A stretch of 64,000 bases of DNA from positions 124,001 through 188,000 of the forward strand of contig NZ_LZRD01000014.1 in the NCBI RefSeq assembly GCF_001687325.1, in the 5' to 3' direction. The notes under the pieces were generated by a model. The model did not search any database. It saw only the letters and a program-made list of their open reading frames with translations, and was not told the origin of the DNA. Of the stretch, positions 44,030 through 52,367 are shown piece by piece (within the stretch, counting starts at the first letter, position 1; every line of letters starts with the position of its first letter). The translations under genes were made by a program, and so were the position numbers. The stretch comes from Streptomyces sp. PTY087I2 (GTDB taxonomy: Bacteria > Actinomycetota > Actinomycetes > Streptomycetales > Streptomycetaceae).

Positions 44030-45126
44030 TGGCCCGCCCCGGCCGCGAGGAATGCGCCCTCGGTCGCCGCCAGTTCGAGGAACCGGTCGTTCTCCGCGGC
44101 GGCACCCACCGTGACCCGTACGGCCTCGGGGAAGTCGCGGACGAGCACGCCGCCCGCCTTGCAGTGCGCGGCGAAGGCGGCGGGATCCCGCATGGGGAGC
44201 CAGAAGAAGTTCGCGTGCGAGACGGGGGCACGGGGTGCGATCTGCTTCAGCACCGGGAACATGCGGGCACGCTCCGCGGTGATGTACTCCACGCGGCGAC
44301 GTACCTCCTTCTCCTGTTCGAGCGCGGCCAGCGCAGCCACCTCGGCGAACGTGCTGGTGGCGAAGGGCGCGAGGAGCTTGCGCATGGCCTCGGCCACCTC
44401 CGGCGCCGCGGCCAGCCACCCCAGGCGCAGACCGGCCAGGCCCCAGGCCTTCGACATCGTTCGGAGGATCACCACATTGCGCCGGTCGCCGAACTCCACC
44501 AGCCCGTCCGGAACATCGGGGTCGTTGACGAACTCGGCGTACGCCTCGTCAAGGACGACCAGGACCGAGTCCGGGACCGCGTCGATGAACGCGGTGAGCG
44601 CTGCCCTGGTGACGGCGGTGCTGGTGGGGTTGTTGGGGTTGCAGATGAGCACCACGCGGGTGTCGCGGGTGATCGCCGCGGCCATCGCGTCAAGGTCCTG
44701 GTCGACGCCGTCGGAACAGGAGACTGGGACCGGGCGCACATGGCCGCCCACGGCGACGACCGGATAGGCCTCGTAGGAACGCCAGGGGAAGACGAACTCC
44801 TGGCCCGGCTCGCACACCGCCTTCAGGAGCAGTTCGAGCAGGTAGACGGAGCCGAAGCCGGTCACGACCCGGTCCGGGGTGATGCCGTGGTGGCCGGCCA
44901 GGGCGCTCCGCACCGCGACCGCCGCCATGTCCGGATAGCGGTTGGAGCCGGTGGCGGCCCGGATGACGGCGTCGAGCACTCCGGGAAGCGGGCCGAAGGG
45001 AAGCTCGTTGAGGGCCAGGCGTGCAGCGTCGGGCGCCTGGGGCACACCCCTGCCGTCGAGCGGAATGGGACTCGGCAGGTAGGACGGAAGTCTGTCCAGT
45101 TCCGGCCGGGTAAGTTGCGCTTTCAA
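44026..45126 (-). CDS. HisC-like PLP aminotransferase
   Basis: A 366-aa fold-type I aminotransferase related to histidinol-phosphate aminotransferase: substrate/PLP segments LNELPFGP, SNRYPD, the TGFGSVYLLELLLKA loop, CNPNNPTS, VVLDEAYAEF and the PLP lysine in RTMSKAWGLAGLRLGW (Lys226). TTG 45126 has GGAGG 4 nt upstream; the longer frame back to 45192 has no such site. In a cluster without his genes, it probably aminates a phosphorylated or aldol-derived keto compound. Confidence 0.92.
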   Translation of the reverse strand: MKAQLTRPELDRLPSYLPSPIPLDGRGVPQAPDAARLALNELPFGPLPGVLDAVIRAATGSNRYPDMAAVAVRSALAGHHGITPDRVVTGFGSVYLLELLLKAVCEPGQEFVFPWRSYEAYPVVAVGGHVRPVPVSCSDGVDQDLDAMAAAITRDTRVVLICNPNNPTSTAVTRAALTAFIDAVPDSVLVVLDEAYAEFVNDPDVPDGLVEFGDRRNVVILRTMSKAWGLAGLRLGWLAAAPEVAEAMRKLLAPFATSTFAEVAALAALEQEKEVRRRVEYITAERARMFPVLKQIAPRAPVSHANFFWLPMRDPAAFAAHCKAGGVLVRDFPEAVRVTVGAAAENDRFLELAATEGAFLAAGAGQ

Positions 45127-45188
45127 CCGTCCTCCTGAGGATGGATGGACCGGCGGTTCTCGCGAACCATCCGGGGAGCCGGGCGGGA

Positions 45189-46019
45189 TCAACCCGCCGT
45201 GGGCGCGAGCTCCTTAGGAGCGGGCATCCGGGAGGGGTCGGTGGTCCATGCCCCGTCCAGGTGCTCGATGTAGTCGTAGAGGGGCTGGAACTGCGCGCGT
45301 GCGCTCTCCTCGGAGGCCACGTACTTCCGCGTCCTGAGCGCGACCTCGTGCGGAATCGGTTCCAACGGGCCGAGGCCGGCGGACAACACCTGCGCCTGAC
45401 AGGCCCGCTCCAGGGTGATGTAGCGCCAGGCCGCCGCTTCCACCGATGCCCCCACCGCCAGCAGACCGTGGTACTTGAGGATCAAGGTGTTGACCTCGCC
45501 GAGCGCCTCGGCGGTCGCCCGGCCGTCCTCGAAGGTGTGCGGAAGCCCGCCGAACTCGTGGTCCACGGCCTGGTCCTGGTAGAAGGCGCACGTGTCCTGG
45601 CTGATGATCGGAAGGATCTGGCCGGTGGCGGCCCAGATGCGCCCGTAGGTGGAGTGGAAGTGCGCGGAGCCCACGACGTCGGGACGCGCGGCGAGCACAC
45701 TGGAGTGCAGCACCAGGGCCCCGATGTTGACCGGGTGGCGGCCCGCCAGGACGTTGCCCTCGTAGTCCAGCAGCACCAGATCGTCGACGTCGATCGTCGA
45801 GAGGTGCACCCCGACGGGGTTCACCCAGAACGCGTTCGTCAGCTCCGGGTCACGGCAGGCGAAATGGCCGGCGAACCCCTCGCCCTCGTCATAGCCCCAC
45901 CGCGAGAAAAGGCGAAGTGCCGCGATCAGCTGCGCCAGTCGGTGGTGCCGCTCCTCGATGGCCGACCGCACGATCTCCGGATCGTCAGTGTCGTTCACCA
46001 GGACGATCGAACCCTTCAT
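45189..46019 (-). CDS. Class II aldolase/adducin-family protein
   Basis: A 276-aa protein with the zinc site AHFHSTYG (His120, His122) and KYHGLLAVG (His184), plus GHFACRDP near residue 51 and the INPVGVHLSTIDVDDL-type segment (VNPVGVHLSTIDVDDLVLLD begins near 66). The family includes sugar-phosphate aldolases, dehydratases and epimerases. ATG 46019 is preceded by GAGGGGA. The frame is open upstream to 46367, but that part is Pro/Arg-rich and not protein-like. Its place before a HisC-like gene suggests C-C bond formation or cleavage giving the keto acceptor. Confidence 0.88.
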   Translation of the reverse strand: MKGSIVLVNDTDDPEIVRSAIEERHHRLAQLIAALRLFSRWGYDEGEGFAGHFACRDPELTNAFWVNPVGVHLSTIDVDDLVLLDYEGNVLAGRHPVNIGALVLHSSVLAARPDVVGSAHFHSTYGRIWAATGQILPIISQDTCAFYQDQAVDHEFGGLPHTFEDGRATAEALGEVNTLILKYHGLLAVGASVEAAAWRYITLERACQAQVLSAGLGPLEPIPHEVALRTRKYVASEESARAQFQPLYDYIEHLDGAWTTDPSRMPAPKELAPTAG

Positions 46020-46433
46020 GGTGTATTCCCCTCGTTGTCGGATGCGTTGGCGGAGCCGAACGCCCGGGGCCGCCGTACGGCGGTGGCGAACCCAGCGGTG
46101 TGCACGGCGAAGAAGGCAGGCCCGTGGCCGGTGTGGGTGTGGGCCGGGCGCGAGGCAGGGCACGACGGGCGGCCGGTCAGAAGATGCCTGGCGCGCAGGT
46201 CGAAGTGGCGCGGGGCGTCGCCCGCGCGGGGCGGGACATCGGCGTGGGCACCCGCCCGATGCCCGAAATGGCGGGGCCCGTGCAGCGTGTTGAGGCGTGT
46301 GACGCCCCGCGCGCACGCCGGGGGAACGAAGGCCGCACGGCTCGTCCCGGCAGGTGCGCGGCGCCACCCGCCCGGGCCGACTGTCCGCGCAGGACGGTCA
46401 CCCGGGACTTGATATATCCGGTGGATCGTAGGA
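46020..46433. other. Gene-free gap between aldolase and kinase
   Basis: No protein-like frame on either strand. Near the kinase stop there is an A/T-rich island (GATATATC near 46413-46420) and a repeated GGATC; these may be a weak promoter for the aldolase operon, but no good -35/-10 pair is evident. Confidence 0.5.
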
Positions 46434-47102
46434 TCAGGAAGCCAAAACCTTTGAAAAGATTTCAGGGAATGCAGACACCACGGCCTGCCTCATCGCCGCC
46501 TGTACTGTTTCGAAATCACCATCCCCCGGGACCGAAACAAAGTCGGCGAACTCAGGCAGGCCGACATAAGCCTCCCGGAAGGCCGCCAAGAATTCCGGGC
46601 TCTCCTCGTCGATTCCGCGCACGTTGATGCGGCGTACGGCCTCGGCCGGAGAGACGTCCAGGAAGATCGTGAGATCCGGCTTGCGCGCGCCGCCGAGAAG
46701 CCTGCGCAGGAAGTCCACACTGCCGACCCCCTCGGCCTTGGCGAGAGCGTACTGGCAGTAGACATAGCGGTCGACGATCACGAGGTCCGGGGACTTCGTG
46801 AGACCCCTCTCGAAGGCGGAGACGCGCGCCAGTTGCGAGCATGCGGAGACGAGGCGCATGGTCTCGCCTCCGATGAGGTCCAGATGGTCCTCGAAACCGT
46901 CCTGCTCGGCCATCAAGTTCAGCGCCTTGCGCACCGGTGCCATGGTGAGGCTCTCGTGGGCCTGCGCCGGCACCCCCTGCGAGTGGAGCCAGTCGCCGAG
47001 CATCCGGACCTGGGAAGACTTACCCGCCCCGTCCAGACCCACTACGGCTACCAGGCGTCCGGTATTGATTCCGGAATCCGCAGGTTCTTGCTGAGTGCGC
47101 AC
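46434..47102 (-). CDS. P-loop nucleotide kinase, thymidylate-kinase-like
   Basis: A 222-aa kinase with Walker A VVGLDGAGKSS (Gly22-Ser29), the DRY segment VIVDRYVYCQYALA near residue 112 and the lid-side LDVSPAEAVRRINVRG near 150. This is the dTMP kinase family fold. A housekeeping tmk is not expected in this setting, so it may phosphorylate a cluster intermediate or nucleotide. GTG 47102 is used. It is the first gene of the minus-strand operon. Confidence 0.85.
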   Translation of the reverse strand: MRTQQEPADSGINTGRLVAVVGLDGAGKSSQVRMLGDWLHSQGVPAQAHESLTMAPVRKALNLMAEQDGFEDHLDLIGGETMRLVSACSQLARVSAFERGLTKSPDLVIVDRYVYCQYALAKAEGVGSVDFLRRLLGGARKPDLTIFLDVSPAEAVRRINVRGIDEESPEFLAAFREAYVGLPEFADFVSVPGDGDFETVQAAMRQAVVSAFPEIFSKVLAS

Positions 47103-47647
47103 TTCTACCGCCTAGAGACTGTTTTTGTATCGCTGAGGAAAACCACCCGGCCCGCCGCAGACACCACGGAGGGGCGGTCATATCACGAGGGGCGCCGGTT
47201 ATAGATAGCGGAATCCGCGACTCTGCACTCGGAGCCCAGCCGGGCGACCTCAGCGAACCTAGACCGGCACCCGAGATCCTGTAAACCGCTTTCCTATTGC
47301 ATCTCGGGGAATGAGATGAGGCTCCCGGATAGACACGTTCCGCTTAGGCCGAACCCCCCGCCCTAAACGGACAAAAATGGGTCAAGCGGCGTGAAGCAAT
47401 GAGTGCGGAAGTCGAACTGTTGACGTCTAATGACGGGGCCGCCTATCGTACTTACTCGGTTGATCATCTGGTTGACCGCCGACCACGACACCTCGTTGCC
47501 GTCGGCGTCACAGATTGTCCCGTTTCGGCCCCCGCAACGCCGCGAGGGGCGTTTCAGTCATCGTCTTGTCCAGCTCGGAAATCCATGGATTTACCGACTG
47601 CGATCGCCGGTACCCCTTTCACGGCTTAGTGAGTTTTAGGAGTCGCA
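47103..47647. promoter_or_regulatory. Divergent promoter region of the cluster
   Basis: A 545-bp region, clearly A/T-richer than the rest of the window, between the two operons. It contains a candidate sigma-HrdB-type promoter at 47420-47449 and a 6-bp hairpin CATCTC/GAGATG (47300-47318). A 76-codon frame at 47399 exists but is not convincing. No regulator gene is present in the cluster. Confidence 0.65.
47420..47449 (+). promoter_or_regulatory. Candidate promoter for the plus-strand operon
   Basis: TTGACG (47420-47425), an 18-bp spacer, and TATCGT (47444-47449), fitting the Streptomyces TTGAC-N-TAnnnT pattern. It would give a leader of about 190 nt before the TTG start at 47648. Confidence 0.45.
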
Positions 47648-48919
47648 TTGACAACGCAGTTGTCCGCTGATGATCAGGGGTCCGCTATGACGGTCTCCAG
47701 GCGCCTCGTCCTCGCCGACATCGCCCGTCAGTACACGGTCGCGCCGGTCGAGAACGCGCCGGTGTGCGTTGTCGAGCTCGCCCCCGAACAGGGCGACGGC
47801 GTCCGGGTCGTGGAGTACCTGCGTCAGGAGGACACGGTCGCGCGATCCGTGGCGGTGCTGGATTCCGCGGGCCGGGCGCAGACTCCCGAGCCACCGGCCG
47901 GGCCGACCGCGGCCTGGGGCCGCACGGGGCTCGACGAGGGGTTCACGGACTACCTGAGCACCGCTCTGGCAGCGCTGGGGCATCCCGCGGCCGCGGTCCA
48001 CGAGGACGCGGCTCTCGCCTCGCTCGCCCCGGTCATGCTGCTCCGTACGCACGAGGGCGCGGAGCAGTCCCGTACCGAGGTGCTGATGTGCACCCGGGTA
48101 CGTGCCGTCGGGGTGCTCTTCACCCGAGTCGCCCGGTTCGACCACCGTGCCGACGCCGAGCTCGGCGCACTGGTCGCGACGGCGTTCGAGCGCCGGACCG
48201 AGCTGGAGAACTTCGTCCGCGTCGAGGACAAGACCCAGCTGCTGTACGAGAAGGACATCGAGATCGAGGAGAAGATCACCCTCCTCGACGAGGCGAACAT
48301 CTGGTCCCTCACCCAGGGCATGTGGGCAGCCGTCGAGGCAGGGAAGCTGCCGGGGTTCATCCCCGACCCCGGCTACGAGCTGACCCGCTGGCACTTCGTC
48401 CAGCACAACTTCGAGGTGACCGCGCCGGCCGACCGGGTCGGCCACTTCGCCTTCCAGGAGTACCCGGACGGCAGGTACCGGCTCAAGATGAAGAAGTTCG
48501 CGAAGGACTCGCTGCGGCGCGTCGAGACCTTCCGCAACGGCATAGAGGTCCCGGAGGGCGACTTCGAGGGCTATCTCTCCCGTGAGTTCCCGGACCTGAG
48601 CGTCCAGCGCCTGCCGAGCCTGCGGCGGACCAAGTTCGACATCAACATCCAGTCCGTCACCACCGGCCACGGCTTCGGCATCGAAACGGACGAGGTCACC
48701 CTCAGCGACGGCACCGGACGCGTGATGCGCCAGGTGGAGACGGAGTACCTGGACACCCGTCACCACGACGGCATGGACGGATCGACGATCGACGCGGAGC
48801 TCGGCCGCCTGACCACCTTGGTCGAGGCGCATCTCGCCGCACTCGGTATCTCGGCCAAGCGCGGCCTGTACTCGAAACTCTCCTTCCTGCGCGACAGCGC
48901 GCGAACCGCCGACCGCTGA
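47648..48919 (+). CDS. CYTH-like (triphosphate tunnel) domain protein
   Basis: A 423-aa protein. Residues 205-209 read EIEEK, the ExExK hallmark of CYTH triphosphate-binding enzymes, followed by alternating basic and acidic strands (RYRLKMKKF near 279, MRQVETEYLDTRH near 364). The first 195 residues form an extra domain that I do not recognise. CYTH proteins hydrolyse or cyclise triphosphates and bind nucleotides or polyphosphate. TTG 47648 has a perfect AGGAG at 47638-47642. First gene of the plus operon. Confidence 0.75.
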   Translation: MTTQLSADDQGSAMTVSRRLVLADIARQYTVAPVENAPVCVVELAPEQGDGVRVVEYLRQEDTVARSVAVLDSAGRAQTPEPPAGPTAAWGRTGLDEGFTDYLSTALAALGHPAAAVHEDAALASLAPVMLLRTHEGAEQSRTEVLMCTRVRAVGVLFTRVARFDHRADAELGALVATAFERRTELENFVRVEDKTQLLYEKDIEIEEKITLLDEANIWSLTQGMWAAVEAGKLPGFIPDPGYELTRWHFVQHNFEVTAPADRVGHFAFQEYPDGRYRLKMKKFAKDSLRRVETFRNGIEVPEGDFEGYLSREFPDLSVQRLPSLRRTKFDINIQSVTTGHGFGIETDEVTLSDGTGRVMRQVETEYLDTRHHDGMDGSTIDAELGRLTTLVEAHLAALGISAKRGLYSKLSFLRDSARTADR

Positions 48920-49004
48920 CAGCGGGGAGCCCTACTCCGGGCAGAGGACGGCGGCATGACCGCCTCCTCATGCAGATTCCGGCCGGACCATAAGGACGTG
49001 CGGT

Positions 49005-50228
49005 GTGAAGACAAGCCGAAGGGGGATCAGGTCTTTTCATGACATCACACACAGTGATGTCGATGTGAAGCGCCCCATCGTGACTCTGTTCAGCGGTGGC
49101 CTGGACAGTACCTACCTCCTGCACCGGCTGGTGCAGGCTGGCGCCACCGAGGTGCACGCTCTCAGCGTGGACGTCGGCGGCGACGAGAAGCCGGATCAGA
49201 TCCGGTACATTGCCGACCAGTTGGGCGTACGACTGCACCTCATCGACGAACGGGACGCGTTCCTGCAGGAGTTCGTCCAGCCCGCGATCGCCGCCCACGG
49301 CGTCTACCTGGACACCCACCCCGTGAGTTCGTCCCTGAGCCGACCGCTCATCGCCCGCGCGGCCGTGCGTGTGGCGCGGGAGCTGGACGCGGGGATGATC
49401 CTGCACACCGCCAACCGCTCGCAGAACACCCTGCGCAGGCTGAACGGCGCACTGGACCAGCTCGGGTTCGAGGGGCACTTCGGCACGCCCTACGACCTTC
49501 ACCCCGTGGACCGGGAGATGAAGATCAAGGAGCTGCGGGCCGTCGGGCTGGAGGAGATGGCGGAACGCACGGCCAGCGGCGACTCGAACCTGTGGTGCCG
49601 CGAGTTCGAATCCGGAATCCTGGACGACCCCGAACGCCACGAGGTCCCGGAAGCGTTCTACCGGTGGAGCGCGAGTCGAGGGGTTCCCGAAGCGGAGTAC
49701 CTGGAGGTGGCCTTCCGCGCCGGAACCCCCGTCGCCGTCGACGGACGGGAGGCCCCGCTCGCGGACATCGTCTCCTCGCTCAACCGGACGGCGGGGGCAC
49801 ACGGCCTGGGCCGCTACACCGGCCTTGAGCACCTGCCGGACGGCATGAAAGTCCTCGAAGTACGGGAGATGCCCGCCGCCTGGCTGCTGCTGTCGTCCCG
49901 ACGCCATCTGGAGACGGCGACGCTCGACGCCGAATCCCTCAGGGAGAAGCTCCACGTCGAGCAGATCTGGGTCCGTGAGGCACTCGAAGGACGCTGGTTC
50001 GGCGGTCTGCGAGCGGCCTGCCAGGCCTTCATCACAGAACTGACGGCACCGGTAACCGGATCGGTGCGCTGGCGGCTGGACCGCAGCCGGACCTCCACGG
50101 TCTCGATCGTCGCCGACGCCACCAAGTACGTACGCGACAGGGAGGGCTGGGAGCAGGCCTCCATCCGGAGAGAGCTGTCCTGCCTGGCCGGAGCGACGAA
50201 CGACGAGAAGGGAAACGGACTGTGGTAG
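49005..50228 (+). CDS. Argininosuccinate-synthase-like ATP-dependent enzyme
   Basis: A 407-aa protein with the PP-loop TLFSGGLDST (30-35 is SGGLDS) and the ArgG order: SSSLSRPLIARAAVRVAREL near 108, then NLWCREFESGILDDP near 195. ArgG adenylates citrulline's ureido group for attack by aspartate. The usual GKGNDQVRF segment is replaced here by NRSQNTLRR, so the substrate pair is probably different. GTG 49005 has AAGGA upstream; GTG 49066 is possible. No argininosuccinate lyase gene is nearby. Confidence 0.83.
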   Translation: MKTSRRGIRSFHDITHSDVDVKRPIVTLFSGGLDSTYLLHRLVQAGATEVHALSVDVGGDEKPDQIRYIADQLGVRLHLIDERDAFLQEFVQPAIAAHGVYLDTHPVSSSLSRPLIARAAVRVARELDAGMILHTANRSQNTLRRLNGALDQLGFEGHFGTPYDLHPVDREMKIKELRAVGLEEMAERTASGDSNLWCREFESGILDDPERHEVPEAFYRWSASRGVPEAEYLEVAFRAGTPVAVDGREAPLADIVSSLNRTAGAHGLGRYTGLEHLPDGMKVLEVREMPAAWLLLSSRRHLETATLDAESLREKLHVEQIWVREALEGRWFGGLRAACQAFITELTAPVTGSVRWRLDRSRTSTVSIVADATKYVRDREGWEQASIRRELSCLAGATNDEKGNGLW

Positions 50229-50986
50229 GAACCGCACCGGACACCGCGCCCGCGACCGGCCTCCTGGTCATCGTCGATGCGACCGCGCATACCGCTCGTA
50301 CAGCCCATGTTCTCGACTGCCGCACCGTGTTCGTGCAGCGCCCCGGCACTCCCGTGCACGAACTGGTCGACGACTCCTCGGGCTATTACAGCGTGGACTT
50401 CACCCAGGACACGCTGTTCACCGGGTTCGTCGAGGAGGTGCTGCGCCCGCTGGCGCCCACCGCGGTGATCTCCCTCAGCGACGAGGGCGCGCGTGCGGCC
50501 GCGCTGGCGAACGCCGTCCTCGGCACGGCCGGCACCCCGGTCGAGGTGATCGAGCGCCTCGCGGCAGGCCCTCCCGGCGAGGCTGCCCACGGCGCCACGG
50601 ACCGGTGGGCATACACCTTCAGTGAGGCCGGGCGGCACCGATGGGTGGCGCTCATGGGCGCCGATGCCTCGCCGCTCCCGGCCGAACGTGTCCTGCCGGA
50701 AGAGGTGCTGAGCGCCGATGAGTACGAGAGCGTCGGGGCGGCCCTGAACGGGTTCCTCGACGCCGCGGGCCTGCGGAACGGACCCGCCCGTATCCGGCTG
50801 CGCGGCCGGGACGGCGAGGTGCGCGTCCTCGGCGGCGCACCCACCGTCGGCACGGACGAGCAGAGCGAGTTCATCCGGCGGCACACCGGATTCGACCTGA
50901 CGCACGCCGCCCTGGCCGGCGCCGTCGGCCGCGCGGACGACCGTCTCACCGGCCCCGCCCAGCCTTGGAAGGAGGCGACCCGATGA
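50222..50986 (+). CDS. Truncated ATP-grasp-like protein
   Basis: A 254-aa protein. The first 120 residues look like a pre-ATP-grasp domain (LLVIVDATAHTARTAHVL begins it; LAPTAVISLSDEGARAAALANA follows). The C-terminal part resembles the end of ATP-grasp ligases (RLRGRDGEVRVLGGAP, GTDEQSEFIRRHTGFDLTHAAL), but the central ATP-binding lysine region and metal-binding Glu-x-Asn are not seen. It overlaps both neighbours (7 bp with the ArgG-like gene, 4 bp with the full ligase) and may be a partner subunit. Function unknown. Confidence 0.7.
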   Translation: MVGTAPDTAPATGLLVIVDATAHTARTAHVLDCRTVFVQRPGTPVHELVDDSSGYYSVDFTQDTLFTGFVEEVLRPLAPTAVISLSDEGARAAALANAVLGTAGTPVEVIERLAAGPPGEAAHGATDRWAYTFSEAGRHRWVALMGADASPLPAERVLPEEVLSADEYESVGAALNGFLDAAGLRNGPARIRLRGRDGEVRVLGGAPTVGTDEQSEFIRRHTGFDLTHAALAGAVGRADDRLTGPAQPWKEATR

Positions 50987-52197
50987 CGAGGACGACCGCG
51001 CTCTTCATCAACGCCCACCCGTACTCGCACTTCCACCGCAGCGGTACCCACATCCTGCCGACCGCGGAAATCGACATTCACATGGTGGCCCGCAAACAGA
51101 TCGACGGTGGCGCCTGGGGGTTCGCCGAGAACCCCCTGGACCACGTCGCGCTGTGCGACGCCAACGACGAGGACCGCTGGCGGGAAATCTGCGCGTGGAC
51201 GCTGCGCAACCACCCCATCAGCAGGGTCATAGCCGTGCACGAAAGGGCGGTACTCCTCGCGGCGGAGATGCGCTCGATGTTCGGTCTCGTCGGGATGGAC
51301 TACGAGACCGGACTGCGTTTCCGCGACAAGGTGAGGATGAAGGAGGCCGTACGGGCGGCCGGCGCCGCCGCCGTTCCGGACTTCGCCGCCCTCGACACCC
51401 CCGAAGATCTGGGGAAGGTGGACTGGAGCACGGGCCGCAAGGTCATCAAGAGCCGACTGGGCCTCGCCGCGAAGGACCTCTACATCGTCCCGTCCTTGGA
51501 CGAGGCGCGGAGCGTGGTCGACCGCCTCGATCTCTCCGACTCCCATTACGAGATCGAGGAGTTCGTCAGCGGCCAGATATACCACTGCGACTCCGTCGTA
51601 CAGGGCGGACGCATCGTCTTCAGCAGCGTCGGCAGGTATCTGGCGGACCCCGCGAGCTACACCCCGGGGGGCATGTTCGGCACCGTCCTCGTGGGCGAGA
51701 GCCAACTGCACAAGCGCATCACCGAAGTGAACGCGGACGTCCTGGCCGCATTGGGGCTCAAGGACGGCACCACGCACCTGGAGCTGTTTCACAGCGCATC
51801 CGACCAACTGGTCTTCTGCGAGGTCGCCGCACGTCCGCCGGGCGGCATCATCCCCCCGGTCATCCAGGCGCAGTACGGCTTCGACATCGTCGAGACGCAG
51901 ATCCGCCTCGACGCCGGGCTGAACATCTCCCTGGGATCGGTCCCTGAGCCCGTAACCGGCAGCGGTACGAGCGGCTTCATCTCCTTCTACCCGGGCGGCT
52001 CCGGCTCCCGGGGGATCGCACCGGACCGGCTGGCCACGCTGGGGGTCGTGGAACACAGCACGCACCGCGGCGCCGGCAACAGCAGCGGCGGCGTCCGGCA
52101 CTCCACGGACTTCCTCGACTCGTACGTGGTCCAGGCCCCCGACGACGAGACGCTGCTGCGGCAGCTGGCCCGCATCGAGGACGAGTACCGGCGGTGA
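50983..52197 (+). CDS. ATP-grasp carboxylate-amine ligase
   Basis: A 404-aa ATP-grasp enzyme with RKVIKSRLGLAAKDLYIV (the ATP lysines), YEIEEFVSGQIYHCDSVV, and the metal-binding LELFHSASDQLVFCEVAARPPGG near 270. Such ligases activate a carboxylate as an acyl phosphate and couple it to an amine; in small-molecule clusters they make peptide bonds without an NRPS. ATG 50983 is chosen over the upstream TTG at 50965 because it has GGAGG and overlaps the preceding stop (ATGA). Confidence 0.9.
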   Translation: MTRTTALFINAHPYSHFHRSGTHILPTAEIDIHMVARKQIDGGAWGFAENPLDHVALCDANDEDRWREICAWTLRNHPISRVIAVHERAVLLAAEMRSMFGLVGMDYETGLRFRDKVRMKEAVRAAGAAAVPDFAALDTPEDLGKVDWSTGRKVIKSRLGLAAKDLYIVPSLDEARSVVDRLDLSDSHYEIEEFVSGQIYHCDSVVQGGRIVFSSVGRYLADPASYTPGGMFGTVLVGESQLHKRITEVNADVLAALGLKDGTTHLELFHSASDQLVFCEVAARPPGGIIPPVIQAQYGFDIVETQIRLDAGLNISLGSVPEPVTGSGTSGFISFYPGGSGSRGIAPDRLATLGVVEHSTHRGAGNSSGGVRHSTDFLDSYVVQAPDDETLLRQLARIEDEYRR

Positions 52198-52268
52198 ACG
52201 CGTGCGGAGCGTTCACCACCGCGCGAGCGCGCCGCACCCGGCCCACTTCCTTGAACGAGAGAACTGGC

Positions 52269-52367
52269 ATGCCTGACTTCGGCCCGAACGGGCTTCGGAC
52301 AGCGGCGGGGCACCGACGTCCCGCCTCCTCGTCCGACCTCCGCGCCCGGACAGGCGCGGACGTATGA
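52269..52367 (+). CDS. Possible 32-residue peptide before the MFS gene
   Basis: A short frame, MPDFGPNGLRTAAGHRRPAS and so on, ends with TGA overlapping the MFS ATG (ATGA), an arrangement typical of coupled genes here. It has only a weak purine-rich site upstream and mixed third positions. It could be a coupling leader, a peptide substrate, or chance. Confidence 0.25.
   Translation: MPDFGPNGLRTAAGHRRPASSSDLRARTGADV

Noticed and set aside
46020-46367. Upstream extension of the aldolase frame
   Set aside because: The extension is Pro/Arg/His-rich and unlike the family, and ATG 46019 has a good GAGGGGA site.
47399-47629. 76-codon plus-strand frame in the divergent region
   Set aside because: Third positions are not G/C-rich, it contains a TTA codon, no good ribosome binding site precedes it, and it overlaps the best promoter candidate.
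48956-49042. 28-codon frame with an AGAGGA site between the CYTH-like and ArgG-like genes
   Set aside because: It overlaps the start of the ArgG-like gene and has no recognisable features; probably chance, although it makes the ArgG-like start slightly uncertain.
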